Source: Methylobacterium longum
Lineage (GTDB): Bacteria > Pseudomonadota > Alphaproteobacteria > Rhizobiales > Beijerinckiaceae
Assembly (NCBI RefSeq): GCF_022179385.1
Contig: NZ_BPQS01000016.1
Span: 1-64,000, forward strand
Reading direction: 5' to 3'
DNA length: 64,000 nucleotides
Position numbers and translations under genes: made by a program. Below, piece by piece: positions 36,724 to 45,919 of the stretch. How positions within the stretch are numbered: position 1 is the first letter of the stretch; every line of letters begins with the position of its first letter. The notes below the pieces were generated by a model. The model ran no database searches and was not told the origin of the DNA. It worked only from the letters and a program-made list of their open reading frames with translations.

Positions 36724-37602
36724 ATGATCGAGATCAAGCGCGTCGGAGTTATCGGCGCCGGGCAGATGGGTACCGGCATCGCTCAGGCATGCGCGACCGC
36801 GGGCTTCGCCGTGCGTTTGAACGACCGCGAGGAGAAGCGCATCGACGCGGCGTTCTCCAATATCGACACGAGCTTGGCCAAGCTCGTGTCGAAGGGCAAG
36901 CTTGAGGAGCGCGCAAAATGCGAAGCGCGCGAGCGCATCATTCCGGCTTACAGCTTCGCGGACTTCGCGGAGTGCGATCTCGTGATCGAGGCGGCGACAG
37001 AGAACGAGGCGACGAAGTGCCAAATCCTATCTAAGCTGTGCAACGCGCTGTCTTGCGAAGCGCTGGTTGCCACCAACACTTCGTCCATCTCGATCACGCG
37101 GCTCGCCGCCATCACTGACCGGCCGGAAAAGTTCATCGGCATCCACTTCATGAATCCAGTGCCGGTGATGCAGCTCGTCGAGCTGATCCGCGGCATCGCG
37201 ACTGAGGAGCAGACCTACGAAGCGGCCAAGGCATTCGTTGCCAAGCTCGGCAAGACGTCGACGATGTCCGAGGACTTCCCGGCCTTCATCGTCAACCGCA
37301 TCCTGCTGCCGATGATCAACGAGGCTGTCTACACCCTCTACGAGGGCGTTGGTTCGGTGGAGTCGATCGACAACGCGATGAAGCTCGGCGCGAACCATCC
37401 TATGGGCCCGCTGGAGCTTGCCGACTTCATTGGGCTGGATACCTGCCTGTCGATCATGCAGGTCCTCCATGAGGGACTGGCTGACTCAAAGTACCGGCCT
37501 TGTCCGCTTTTGGTGAAGTACGTCGAGGCCGGCTGGCTCGGTCGGAAGGCCAAGCGGGGCTTTTACGATTACCGCGGGGCTGAACCGGTCCCGACACGCT
37601 GA
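36724..37602 (+). CDS. 3-hydroxybutyryl-CoA dehydrogenase family protein
   Basis: 292 residues: N-terminal Rossmann domain with GVIGAGQMGTGIAQACA, DLVIEAATEN and NTSSISITRLA, then the 3HCDH C-terminal domain (FPAFIVNRILLPMINEA, GPLELADFIGLDTCLSIM). It oxidises 3-hydroxyacyl-CoA to 3-oxoacyl-CoA with NAD, or the reverse, in the cytoplasm. It is divergent from the propeller-protein gene. It is one of the few cargo enzymes with no export signal, and is close in length to hbd proteins. Confidence 0.92.
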   Translation: MIEIKRVGVIGAGQMGTGIAQACATAGFAVRLNDREEKRIDAAFSNIDTSLAKLVSKGKLEERAKCEARERIIPAYSFADFAECDLVIEAATENEATKCQILSKLCNALSCEALVATNTSSISITRLAAITDRPEKFIGIHFMNPVPVMQLVELIRGIATEEQTYEAAKAFVAKLGKTSTMSEDFPAFIVNRILLPMINEAVYTLYEGVGSVESIDNAMKLGANHPMGPLELADFIGLDTCLSIMQVLHEGLADSKYRPCPLLVKYVEAGWLGRKAKRGFYDYRGAEPVPTR

Positions 37603-38008
37603 TTTGCCCCGCTACACCATTATTTCTGCGTTTTCCTCAACAGCCGACCTCCGGAGCGAAACGCGGAAGGTCTGGACCGGTCACTCTGAGGCTTTTACCT
37701 GAGCCTCGCAGAACGTCCGCTTACCTGCAGTTTTAGTCTCGAAGCGGCCAGATGGCTTTCGGCCAAACCCAATCGTTCGAGAGGCCTGAACCGAACTGCA
37801 TGCAAGCGGACGTTCCCACCTCCCGCTTCGAGTCGCTTTGAGACGACCCGTTGAGCCGTGACGGAGGTCTGCTTTTTCAGTTTGAACGCTGAAGTCTCGC
37901 GATGCCAGCCTCGGCGCAACACCCTTCGACCGACAAACCGTCCTGTGATTTGACCCCTCCTGCCTGTCTGGTATCCCACGCCAGCACTGCGCGCCGGGAG
38001 CAAGATCA
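37603..38008. repeat. Intergenic stretch with dispersed repeat copy 8 (37680-37830)
   Basis: Family blocks are AACGTCCGCTTACCTGCAG, CTCGAAGCGGCCAG, GGCTTTCGGCCAAACCCAAT and CATGCAAGCGGACGTTCCC. They lie between the dehydrogenase and the first MmgE/PrpD gene. No gene is supported in the remaining sequence. Confidence 0.65.
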
Positions 38009-39475
38009 ATGGCTGGTCGAGACTTAGCCAGCGGGGCAAGTCGGCGAACCCTGCTTCGCGGCGTCGGATGCGCTATCGGCGCCGTGCCGCTGCGCGTCTT
38101 CGCCGCTCCGAATACCGTCAGCCCGGTCATGGCCAACCTCAGCGCATATATGAGCGCAGCCGGAGATCGCGCGCTTCCCGACGAAGTTGTCGAGAAAGCC
38201 AAGCACCACATCCTCGACACGTTCGCCGCCATGGTGTCGGGTTCAGGGCTCCCGCCCGCTAAGGCTGCCTACAGCTTCGCGGCATCCTATGGTGGCTCCG
38301 GCGAGGCCACCCTCGTAGCAGCCAAGACGACGGCCGACCCGCTGGTGGCGGCCCTGGTCAACGGCATGCTGGCGCACTCGGACGAGACCGACGACTCGAA
38401 CGAGTTCTCGCAGTCGCATCCAGGCGCAGCCATCGTCCCAGCTGCGCTCGCCGCCGCCGAGAAATTTGGGATCGGCGGCACGCGCTTCTTGCGCGCCGTG
38501 ACACTGGGCTACGACGTGGGTCCGCGCGTCACCCTTAGCTTCGATGCGATCCCGTTCCGCAACAATAGCCACAAGAGCACCCACGCCATCGCGGGCGCCT
38601 TCGGGGCGGCGGCCGCCGCGGCCTGCGCGGCCAAGCTCGACGCTCAGCAGATGCGCTGGGTACTCGACTACGCGGCCCAGCAATCCTCCGGGATCGGCGC
38701 TTGGACGCGCGATACGCAGCACATCGAGAAATCCTTCGTGTTCGCCGGAATGCCCGCGCGCAGCGGGCTCACCGCAGCGCTGATGGTGCACGCCGGGTGC
38801 ACAGGCATCGACGACATCTTCTCCGGTGCGGACAATTACTTCCTGGCATATGCGCCCGACGCACGGCTCAGCGAGCTCACGGCCGAACTGGGCGAGCGCT
38901 ACGAGATTGCCCGCACGAACATCAAGAAGTGGACAGTGGGCTCTCCGATCCAGGCGCCGCTCGATGCTCTCAGCAACATCCTGCGCAAGCAGTCCCTCGA
39001 TCCTGACGCGGTGAAGAGCGTCGTCGTCCGCGTGGCGCACACTGAGGCGCGCATCGTCGACAACCGCGACATGCCTGACATCTGCCTGCAGCACATGGTG
39101 GCGGTCATGCTGCTGGACGGGACGGCCTCGTTCAAGGCGGCTCACGACAAGGACCGCATGGCCGATCCGACGGTTCTGCGCACGCGCGCCAAGGTCAAGC
39201 TCATTCCGAGCGACGAGCTGGAGCGCCTCGAACCCGCACGCGCCGCCATCGTGGAGATCGCGCTGAACGACGGAACGGTCCTGACGGACAAGGTGCTGGC
39301 GGTCCGCGGCACGGCTGACAACTCGATGCCGCGCGAAGAGGTCGTCGGGAAGTGTCGCGACCTGATGGAGCCCGTTCTCGGCAATGAGAAGGCCTCGGCG
39401 CTGATTGATGCTGTCATCGGGATCGAGAAGGTCGGGAACGTGCGCGACATCTGCAGCTTGCTGCGCGTGGGCTGA
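38009..39475 (+). CDS. Tat-exported MmgE/PrpD family protein
   Basis: 488 residues. An N-terminal Tat-type signal (SRRTLLRGVGCAIGAVPLRVFA) precedes a full MmgE/PrpD fold: HHILDTFAAMVSGSG, AHSDETDDSNEFSQSHPGAAIVP split across two helices, and KKWTVGSPIQAPLD. The family includes 2-methylcitrate dehydratase, cis-aconitate decarboxylase and iminodisuccinate epimerase, all acting on di- or tricarboxylic acids and usually cytosolic. Export therefore suggests a periplasmic isomerase or dehydratase. A second, equally exported member follows at 41471. Confidence 0.85.
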   Translation: MAGRDLASGASRRTLLRGVGCAIGAVPLRVFAAPNTVSPVMANLSAYMSAAGDRALPDEVVEKAKHHILDTFAAMVSGSGLPPAKAAYSFAASYGGSGEATLVAAKTTADPLVAALVNGMLAHSDETDDSNEFSQSHPGAAIVPAALAAAEKFGIGGTRFLRAVTLGYDVGPRVTLSFDAIPFRNNSHKSTHAIAGAFGAAAAAACAAKLDAQQMRWVLDYAAQQSSGIGAWTRDTQHIEKSFVFAGMPARSGLTAALMVHAGCTGIDDIFSGADNYFLAYAPDARLSELTAELGERYEIARTNIKKWTVGSPIQAPLDALSNILRKQSLDPDAVKSVVVRVAHTEARIVDNRDMPDICLQHMVAVMLLDGTASFKAAHDKDRMADPTVLRTRAKVKLIPSDELERLEPARAAIVEIALNDGTVLTDKVLAVRGTADNSMPREEVVGKCRDLMEPVLGNEKASALIDAVIGIEKVGNVRDICSLLRVG

Positions 39476-39652
39476 TCCCTCGAACGACCGTCGCGCCTGG
39501 AGCTGAGTTTGATTCAGCTGCAACGGTGCAGATTGCGAGGTCGCCGGATCGGATGCGTGTGAAGGACCCCCGCCCTTCGTCGATAGCCAAGCCCGAGAGA
39601 ACTCGTGAGGGCAAGTGACGCCCGAGCCTTCATGAGCCCCGAGGGTCAGAAG

Positions 39653-41182
39653 TCAGTGGGCTTGTGCCAGGGGCGGCGTGCTGGACGGCAAGCGGTGAGG
39701 CCCCGTGGCCTGCTCGTAGGCGTAGGCAAGGCCTAGGAGGTGCCCCTCGTCGAAGGGACGACCGAGGAGGTCCATGCCGACCGGCACCCCCAGTGGCGCG
39801 GTCTCTGTCGGCGTCGAGAATCCAGCTGGGACGTCGATCGCCGGGTAGCCGGTCAGGCCCGCGATGATGCCATTGCGATCGGCCTGGTTCGGCTCGGTGG
39901 TCGGCACCACCAGTCGCTTCTGGAGCGGGTAGGCCAATGCGTCGAGCTTGTTCTCGTTGAACACTGCCGCGAGGTGGTCTTTGAACGCCGCGATGCGCTG
40001 AAGACGGGCCTTGTACTCCGGCTCGTTCATGCCGTCTCCGCGCGCCTGAGCGGCGAGCAGGAATTTCTCCAAGGCGGGCTTGTTGTACTTGCCCGAGGCG
40101 ATGATGCCGGCGAGGTCCTTCTGCGGAGCGTTGGGTACCGAGGCAAGGTAGGCGTTCATGAGCGCCTTGAACTCGTAGGTTTGGACGTCGTCCGCTGCAC
40201 CCAGCCGGTCAGCCTCAAGGGCCGGATCGTCGATATCGACGAGCACCGCGCCGGCTGCACGAAGCCGGTCCAGTGCTGACTGCATAACCCGGTTTACCTC
40301 GGCGTGCTCCGGCTTCGTGCCAAACAAGACCTTGACCACACCGATGCGGGCGCCCTTGAGGGCGTCGGGCTTGAGGTCGGCAGTGTAGTTTCCTTTCACC
40401 TTGTCCGGGTCAGCCATGACCTGCAGCATGGCTGCCGCATCAGCGACAGTACGGGTGATGGGGCCGATAGCATCCTGGGTCTTGGAGACCGGCATGATGC
40501 CGTCGAGGGTGATCAGGGCTTGGGTGGCGCGCAGGCCGACGAGGTTGTTGGCCGAAGCCGGCGAGCGGATCGAGTTCACCGTGTCGCTGCCTGTACCTGC
40601 GAGCGCCATGCCGCTGGCGACCGCTGCTCCAGTCCCACCGCTGGAACCGCCCGGAGTCCTGGTCAGATCGTAGGGGTTGAGTACCTGGCCGCCGAGCGAG
40701 CTGATGGAGGTGCCGCCCAAGGCGAACTCCTGCATGTTCGCCTTCGCCAGGATGATGGCGCCGGCCTTGCGCAACCGGGCTACGACCGCAGCGTCCTCCT
40801 TGGGCTGTGCGCCCTCTAGCGAGGAGGAGCCACCCGTCGTGGCCATCTCGGCCGTGTTGTAGTTGTCCTTCAGCACCAGTGGGACGCAGGCGAGTGGTCG
40901 CGTGGCGAGGTCGCCGCGGGTCTGATCGACGGCGTCGGCCTGCTTGAGGGCGTTACGGTTGCTCTCGCGGATGGCGGCGAGCTTCGGGCCGGCCTGATCA
41001 TAGGCGGCGATTCGATCCAAGTAGGCTTGAACGAGGCCGTGACAGCTGATTTGGCCGGTGGCGAGGGCTTTGTGCACCTCGGCGACCGTCGCCGTTTCGG
41101 CGGCGAATCGGTCCTGAGCTTGTGCGGCAATCCCGAGTGAGGTGACGAGGGTGACCGCGAGTGCAGCAGTGGCCTTGGACAT
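39653..41182 (-). CDS. Exported amidase (amidase-signature family)
   Basis: About 509 residues with a Sec signal (SKATAALAVTLVTSLGIAAQAQ). The amidase-signature triad is visible: Lys in PLVLKDNYN, the cis-Ser in the Gly/Ser-rich TPGGSSGGTGAAVASG, and the nucleophile in TGSDTVNSIRSPAS. The family hydrolyses amides such as acylamides, indoleacetamide or glutamyl-tRNA; this branch is secreted and often annotated simply as amidase. ATG 41182 is preferred; ATG 41194 is possible. It is encoded opposite to, and between, two exported MmgE/PrpD genes. Confidence 0.88.
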   Translation of the reverse strand: MSKATAALAVTLVTSLGIAAQAQDRFAAETATVAEVHKALATGQISCHGLVQAYLDRIAAYDQAGPKLAAIRESNRNALKQADAVDQTRGDLATRPLACVPLVLKDNYNTAEMATTGGSSSLEGAQPKEDAAVVARLRKAGAIILAKANMQEFALGGTSISSLGGQVLNPYDLTRTPGGSSGGTGAAVASGMALAGTGSDTVNSIRSPASANNLVGLRATQALITLDGIMPVSKTQDAIGPITRTVADAAAMLQVMADPDKVKGNYTADLKPDALKGARIGVVKVLFGTKPEHAEVNRVMQSALDRLRAAGAVLVDIDDPALEADRLGAADDVQTYEFKALMNAYLASVPNAPQKDLAGIIASGKYNKPALEKFLLAAQARGDGMNEPEYKARLQRIAAFKDHLAAVFNENKLDALAYPLQKRLVVPTTEPNQADRNGIIAGLTGYPAIDVPAGFSTPTETAPLGVPVGMDLLGRPFDEGHLLGLAYAYEQATGPHRLPSSTPPLAQAH

Positions 41183-41470
41183 GAACAAGCCCATCAAGCA
41201 GAAGGGGGCTGTTGTTTGGACCGCTTCGTCGGTTCGGACAAGCATTTTGCTTCGGTGCAGCATTCATTAAGGCTGGTGACAGACCACCGACCGCCACGTT
41301 TTGTGGAAAAATCCGCCGCAGCCATAAACAGCCACTTGGAGCGCAGCCATCTGTCGCTGCGACTGAGCCACTTACTTGAACACATCCTCGTGATCTATGT
41401 GCTTCGAGGTTGCTGCACACGATCTTGTCGATACTTTTACTGTTTTCGATTAGAGGCAAGAAGGCCCAAG

Positions 41471-42979
41471 ATGCTAAGCCGTAAGCAGTTTCTGATTGGT
41501 TTGTCGGCACTGGGTAGCGGGTCGGCGCTGACTGGACTGGTTTCGCAAGACACAGCTGCTGCGGAGCAGAAGCCCAGTTCGGCCGCGCACGTGCCGGGAG
41601 TGACAGAGGAGGCTGCCAACTTCGTGGTCTCGACCCGCTTCGAGGACTTGTCCCCAGATCTGATCGCGCTCGGCAAGAAGCACATCCTCGACGCGGTCGG
41701 TCTCGCCATCGCCGGCGAGAAGGCCGAGACCGGCCCGATTGTACGCCGCTACCTCGCCAATCTCGGTGTGCTGAATGGACCGTCCACCGTCCTCGGCACG
41801 GACCTACACGCCGGTCCGCGCTTCGCCGCCTTCGCCAACGGCGTCGCCATCCATGCTGACGACTTCGACGACACGCAGCTCGCCGTAGCCAAGGACCGCG
41901 TCTACGGCCTGCTCACCCATCCCACAGTGCCAAACCTGCCTGCCGCCCTGGCGATGTCGGAGGCGCTCGGCAAATCGGGACGGGACTTCATGCTGGCCTA
42001 TCACCTCGGCGTCGAGGTCGCCACGAAGCTCGCAGAGGCGATCGCGCCGCGGTCCTACGAGAGCGGATTCCACTCCACGAGCATGTGCGGCGCGTTCGGT
42101 TCGGCGGTCTGCGCAGGCAAGCTGCGCGGCCTCGACGCCAAGCAACTGCGCAACGCTTTCGGCGTGGCCGGAGCGGAAGCCGGCGGGCTGCGCGAGAACT
42201 TCGGCACGATGACCAAGCCGTTCCAGGCCGGTCACAGCGCAGAGGCCGGCATCGTGGCAGCCGATCTCGCAGCGCTGGGCTGGACCGCCGCCGAGGACAT
42301 CTTCGAGGCCAAGCGCGGCTTCTTCGCGGCCTTTGGTGGCGGCTGGGATCCGGGAGCGATCACTAGCAAGTTCGGCAAGCCATGGTCGCTGCTCTCGCCC
42401 GGCGTATCGATCAAGCCCTATCCCTCCGGCTCGCTCACTCACCCAGCGATGGACGTGATGGCGGAGCTGATCGCGCAGCACGGCATCCGAGCACAGGATG
42501 TGGCGCAGGTCAGGGTCGGCACCAACAGGCAGATGCTCAACACGCTGATCCATCACCGGCCCAAGACGGGCCTGCAGGCCAAGTTCAGCATGGAGTATTG
42601 CATGGCCGTGCTGCTGGTCGACGGCAAGGCGGGGCTCAGCGAGTTCCAGGACGACGTGATCGCCCGGCCTGACCTGCAGGCCCTGATTGCCAAGGTCGAT
42701 TTCTACAACAATCCGGATGCCGACGCGGCCGGCGCCGACAAGATGCGCAGCTTCGTTGAGGTCCGGCTTGCGGACGGTCAGACCTTCTCTGGGCAGGGGG
42801 ACTTCGCCCGCGGCAGCCCACAGAAGCCGATGAGCTTCGACGACACAGTCCGCAAGTTCCAAGGATGTGCCAAGTTCGCCGGGTTGCCTCAGGACAAGGC
42901 TGAGCGGCTCGTGACTGCCGTCCAGACCCTCGAGACCGTGACCGATATGCGCTCAGTCTTCACCGGTATTTTCACCTGA
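41471..42979 (+). CDS. Second Tat-exported MmgE/PrpD family protein
   Basis: 502 residues from ATG 41471. The N-terminus LSRKQFLIGLSALGSGSALTG looks like a Tat signal with Lys replacing one Arg. The MmgE/PrpD fold follows: KKHILDAVGLAIAGEKAETG, HADDFDDTQLAV, SGFHSTSMCGAFGSAVCAGK, and KPYPSGSLTHPAMD in the C-terminal lid. Many substitutions separate it from the copy at 38009, so this is not a recent duplication. Its TGA stop is also the left target-duplication triplet of a MITE-like element. Confidence 0.85.
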   Translation: MLSRKQFLIGLSALGSGSALTGLVSQDTAAAEQKPSSAAHVPGVTEEAANFVVSTRFEDLSPDLIALGKKHILDAVGLAIAGEKAETGPIVRRYLANLGVLNGPSTVLGTDLHAGPRFAAFANGVAIHADDFDDTQLAVAKDRVYGLLTHPTVPNLPAALAMSEALGKSGRDFMLAYHLGVEVATKLAEAIAPRSYESGFHSTSMCGAFGSAVCAGKLRGLDAKQLRNAFGVAGAEAGGLRENFGTMTKPFQAGHSAEAGIVAADLAALGWTAAEDIFEAKRGFFAAFGGGWDPGAITSKFGKPWSLLSPGVSIKPYPSGSLTHPAMDVMAELIAQHGIRAQDVAQVRVGTNRQMLNTLIHHRPKTGLQAKFSMEYCMAVLLVDGKAGLSEFQDDVIARPDLQALIAKVDFYNNPDADAAGADKMRSFVEVRLADGQTFSGQGDFARGSPQKPMSFDDTVRKFQGCAKFAGLPQDKAERLVTAVQTLETVTDMRSVFTGIFT

Positions 42980-43103
42980 GAGCCCGTCCGATAAGTGCCC
43001 TCATAAGGGGCCCGGCAGGTGGCTTTGTGCCCTCATCGCCCAGGGCAAGAATGCTGCCGGTGGAGCAGCCTATAGCCTCATGGACGACTTATCGGACGAG
43101 CTC
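42980..43103. mobile_element. MITE-like element, 124 bp, inserted at a stop codon
   Basis: 17-bp terminal inverted repeats GAGCCCGTCCGATAAGT (42980-42996) and its near-complement (43087-43103, one mismatch) are flanked by TGA on both sides (42977-42979 and 43104-43106), a 3-bp target duplication. The left TGA is the stop codon of the MmgE/PrpD gene. The interior is noncoding. Ends of this sort suggest mobilisation by an IS5-like transposase. Confidence 0.78.
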
Positions 43104-43224
43104 TGAGGCATCGAGGCTCGCTCGCGCGCTTCTCAGGCCTGTTGAGCGCCCTCTGAACTATTCTGATCGGCCTCTTGCCGGACGGACAGCAGGCCATGAT
43201 CAATGTCTGAGGCAACGCGTGCGG

Positions 43225-43405
43225 CGTGCGTCCGCTTCGCTGCTTCGGTCGCTCCAAAGCGGGCCGGCTGATTTCGGCCAAACTTCGTCACGCCCGATCA
43301 CCATCGAGCGCAACAGCGGACGTTCGGCTTGGCGCCCATCCTGGCCAATCAATGGCCTATGGCGGCTTCTCCGAAGCGGACGCTGCAGCAGCTCAGCTTG
43401 TGAGT
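43225..43405 (+). repeat. Dispersed intergenic repeat, copy 9 (near full length)
   Basis: It contains GCGTCCGCTTCGCTGCTTCGG, CTCCAAAGCGGGCCGGCTG, TTTCGGCCAAACTTCGTCA, then AACAGCGGACGTTCGGCTTGG, CGCCCATCCTGGCCAATCA, GGCTTCTCCGAAGCGGACG and GCAGCAGCTCAGCTTGTG. With copy 7 it defines the full ~180-200 bp unit. The remaining DNA from 43104 to 43560 has no gene. Confidence 0.75.
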
Positions 43406-43560
43406 CTTGACTGCGTCATTCGCTGGCCTTCGTCGGTGAGCCGTGCATCACTCTTCCGTGCGACGCAGATCAGAACCTGGGCACGGTCATAGCGCTATAA
43501 CGCCCCCGCAAAACGGACAGTCCAGAGCTTTTGACTCACCCTCGATCCTTGAGGCCCACT

Positions 43561-44493
43561 TCATGAGCGTACCGACCGTGCGAGCGCGAAGACTGCTTGA
43601 GCAAGCACCCCATCCTGCGACCGCAGCTGGTCATAGACGGTGAAGTGGTTGGCGCGCGGAACAGGGATCAGGGCACCTGCCTCATGATGGTTGGCGCGGT
43701 AAGCCTGGAAGGTGCGGCTGTTCTCAACCAGCGGCGGCAACTCACCCGTGCCGTAGCCCAGCGCCAAAGGTTTGTTGACGGGTGCCAGACGCAGAGGCGA
43801 CAGCGTCGTGACCTCCTCGTCCGTGAGATGCAGCTTGTCGTTCAGGTAGGTGTCGCGCAGGGGACCAAGCTCGTAAATGCCGGAGATGGCTAGCCCAGCC
43901 CGCACGCTTGGATGATCCAAGGTCATCGCGCATAGGTGCCCACCGGCAGACCAGCCGGAGAGGATCACGGGCCCGGCGATGCCGCGCGACGGCCCCTCAG
44001 CTGCCAGCCAGTCGAGGGCATGGCGCACCTCATCAACAATCTCGATCAGGGTCGCGTCTGGCGCGAGGGTGTAGCCGGGCATGGCTGCGGAGAACCCAGC
44101 GGCCAGAACTCCCTCCAGCATACAGGAGAAATTCTCGCGCGAGCGCGTCTGCCAGTACCCGCCATGGATGTGGACGAGGCAGGGGGCCGAGCGCTCGGAC
44201 GCGGGGAACAGGTCCCATTTGTTGCGCGGCTTTGGCCCGTATGGAATGTCCACCAAACTCGCGAACCGTTCGCGGAGCTTGGCCGAGTCCTTGGTCCAGC
44301 CATCCACGATCTTGGCGCTATCGGTGACTGCGGCCGAGTTGTTGTAGGCGCTGTCGCGCTGGGCGCGGTTCATGGTTGCCCAATTGTCAGGACCGGCGAC
44401 CAACGACTGCGCACTGGCTGTCGTAGCAAAGCCGGTGGCAGCGAGGGCAGTCGCTGTACCCATCAGCAGGTGACGCCGGTTTGTATCGCTCAT
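43561..44493 (-). CDS. Tat-exported alpha/beta hydrolase, arylformamidase-like
   Basis: 310 residues from ATG 44493 with a Tat signal (TNRRHLLMGTATALAATG, then ASAQS). The fold shows HIHGGYWQTRSRENF (oxyanion HGGxW), the nucleophile elbow LSGWSAGGHLC and a late His in PRANHFTVYDQL. HGGYW plus GWSAGG is typical of kynurenine-formamidase and feruloyl-esterase-like hydrolases of the BD-FAE group. The substrate is unknown. The signal peptide puts it in the periplasm with the other cargo hydrolases. Confidence 0.85.
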   Translation of the reverse strand: MSDTNRRHLLMGTATALAATGFATTASAQSLVAGPDNWATMNRAQRDSAYNNSAAVTDSAKIVDGWTKDSAKLRERFASLVDIPYGPKPRNKWDLFPASERSAPCLVHIHGGYWQTRSRENFSCMLEGVLAAGFSAAMPGYTLAPDATLIEIVDEVRHALDWLAAEGPSRGIAGPVILSGWSAGGHLCAMTLDHPSVRAGLAISGIYELGPLRDTYLNDKLHLTDEEVTTLSPLRLAPVNKPLALGYGTGELPPLVENSRTFQAYRANHHEAGALIPVPRANHFTVYDQLRSQDGVLAQAVFALARSVRS

Positions 44494-44554
44494 GCCGCAG
44501 CTTAGCTCGAAGTTCCGGCGAAGCCTATGCCGTCGTGCCTTGCCGCATGGCGCA

Positions 44555-45919
44555 TTAGCGCGCCTCAATCCGGAACTTTACTGGGCCCGCGGGGCGCAGG
44601 GTGATCGAAGGGAAAGGCACGACGGGCCTGTCTTGCGACGGCAGCAGACGGCATCGTCGTGCGATCGACGCCAGGATCAGCACTGCCTCCATCACCGCGA
44701 AGCGTTGCGCGATGCAAACCCGCGGACCGCCGCCAAATGGCATGTAGGCAAAGCGCGGTAGCTGCCTGTCGGCGCGCTCGACCCAACGCTCGGGCCGAAA
44801 TGCCAGTGGCTCTGCCCAAAAGCGCGAGTCGCGGTGCAGCACCCAAGGACACGTGTACAGTGGCGTCCCTTTCGGGATCGCATGGCCGCCAATCTCGCAA
44901 TCCTGCCCCGCCTCGCGGCCGATCAGCCACGCGGGTGGGTACAACCGCAGGCTCTCGTTCACGACCTGCTCGGCCAGGGGCAGGCGGTGCAGGTCCTCGA
45001 ACGTGACGGGTCCATCACCCAGCACGGCATCCGCCTCGGCGGTCAGAGCGGCGCCGACCTCAGGATGCTGCCCGAGCAGGTACAAGGCCCATGTCAGTGC
45101 CAAGGCCGTCGTCTCGTGCCCCGCGAGCAGGAAGGTCACCGCCTCGTCGCGCAGCTGTCGATCCGACATCGGCGCGCCGGTCTCATCCCGTGCATCGATC
45201 AGCGCGTCGAGGAGGTTCTGCCCGGCCGCGGCTTCGCGTCGCCGCTTCGCGATGATGCGGGTCGCCACGTCCTCGATGCAGGCCAGCCCACGCCGGTAAC
45301 GGAGGTGGCCGGGTAGCGGCACGGCGTCGGGGATGAGGATGGGCCGAACCATGCGCGCGGCCATCTCGCTAGTCAGGTCGGCAACAGCGGTTTCAATCCG
45401 CGGGATATCAGCCTCGATGCCGACGCCGAATAGCGTCTCGGCAACGATGCGCAGGGTGAGCGCCATCATATCGGCGTGCAGGTCACGGACCTCACCGATG
45501 CGCCAGCTATCGAGCATCCGTTCCGTCGCTTGGACCATGACACCGGCATAGGCCGTCAGTCGCGCTGGCGTGAAAGCCGGAGCACACAGGCGGCGTTGGC
45601 GCTGCCAGAGAGAACCATGGCTGGTCACCAGCCCGTCGCCGAGGACCGCCGTGAATTGCCGCCACAGGAAGCTGATCTTGGGGAAGTTGCGATGCTCTGT
45701 GACGAGGACGCGCTCGATCAGATCCGGATTGTTGAGGAATAGGGCGCGGCGCGGGCCGAGGCGGAAGGGGACGGCGTCACCGTAGATAAGCGCACAGTTC
45801 GTGAAGAAGGTGAGAGGATCCCTGCGCAGACCGAGTAGGTTGCCAATCAGCGGCAGACCTCTCGGTCCAAGAGGCTTGGAGGTCGTGGGAGAGCCGGCGA
45901 TAGGCGAAAGCGTAGTCAA
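44555..45919 (-). CDS. Cytochrome P450
   Basis: About 454 residues. It has the I-helix FLLAGHETTALALTW, ExxR in NESLRLYPP, the PERF region (FRPERWVERAD) and the haem-thiolate loop FGGGPRVCIAQRF with Cys ligand. It is soluble-type with no transmembrane anchor visible after the proposed start. That start is TTG 45919, because GGAGG lies 6 nt upstream; the longer open frame begins at 46105 but its first ~60 residues do not look like P450. No ferredoxin or reductase gene is nearby, so electrons must come from elsewhere in the cell. Confidence 0.88.
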   Translation of the reverse strand: MTTLSPIAGSPTTSKPLGPRGLPLIGNLLGLRRDPLTFFTNCALIYGDAVPFRLGPRRALFLNNPDLIERVLVTEHRNFPKISFLWRQFTAVLGDGLVTSHGSLWQRQRRLCAPAFTPARLTAYAGVMVQATERMLDSWRIGEVRDLHADMMALTLRIVAETLFGVGIEADIPRIETAVADLTSEMAARMVRPILIPDAVPLPGHLRYRRGLACIEDVATRIIAKRRREAAAGQNLLDALIDARDETGAPMSDRQLRDEAVTFLLAGHETTALALTWALYLLGQHPEVGAALTAEADAVLGDGPVTFEDLHRLPLAEQVVNESLRLYPPAWLIGREAGQDCEIGGHAIPKGTPLYTCPWVLHRDSRFWAEPLAFRPERWVERADRQLPRFAYMPFGGGPRVCIAQRFAVMEAVLILASIARRCRLLPSQDRPVVPFPSITLRPAGPVKFRIEAR

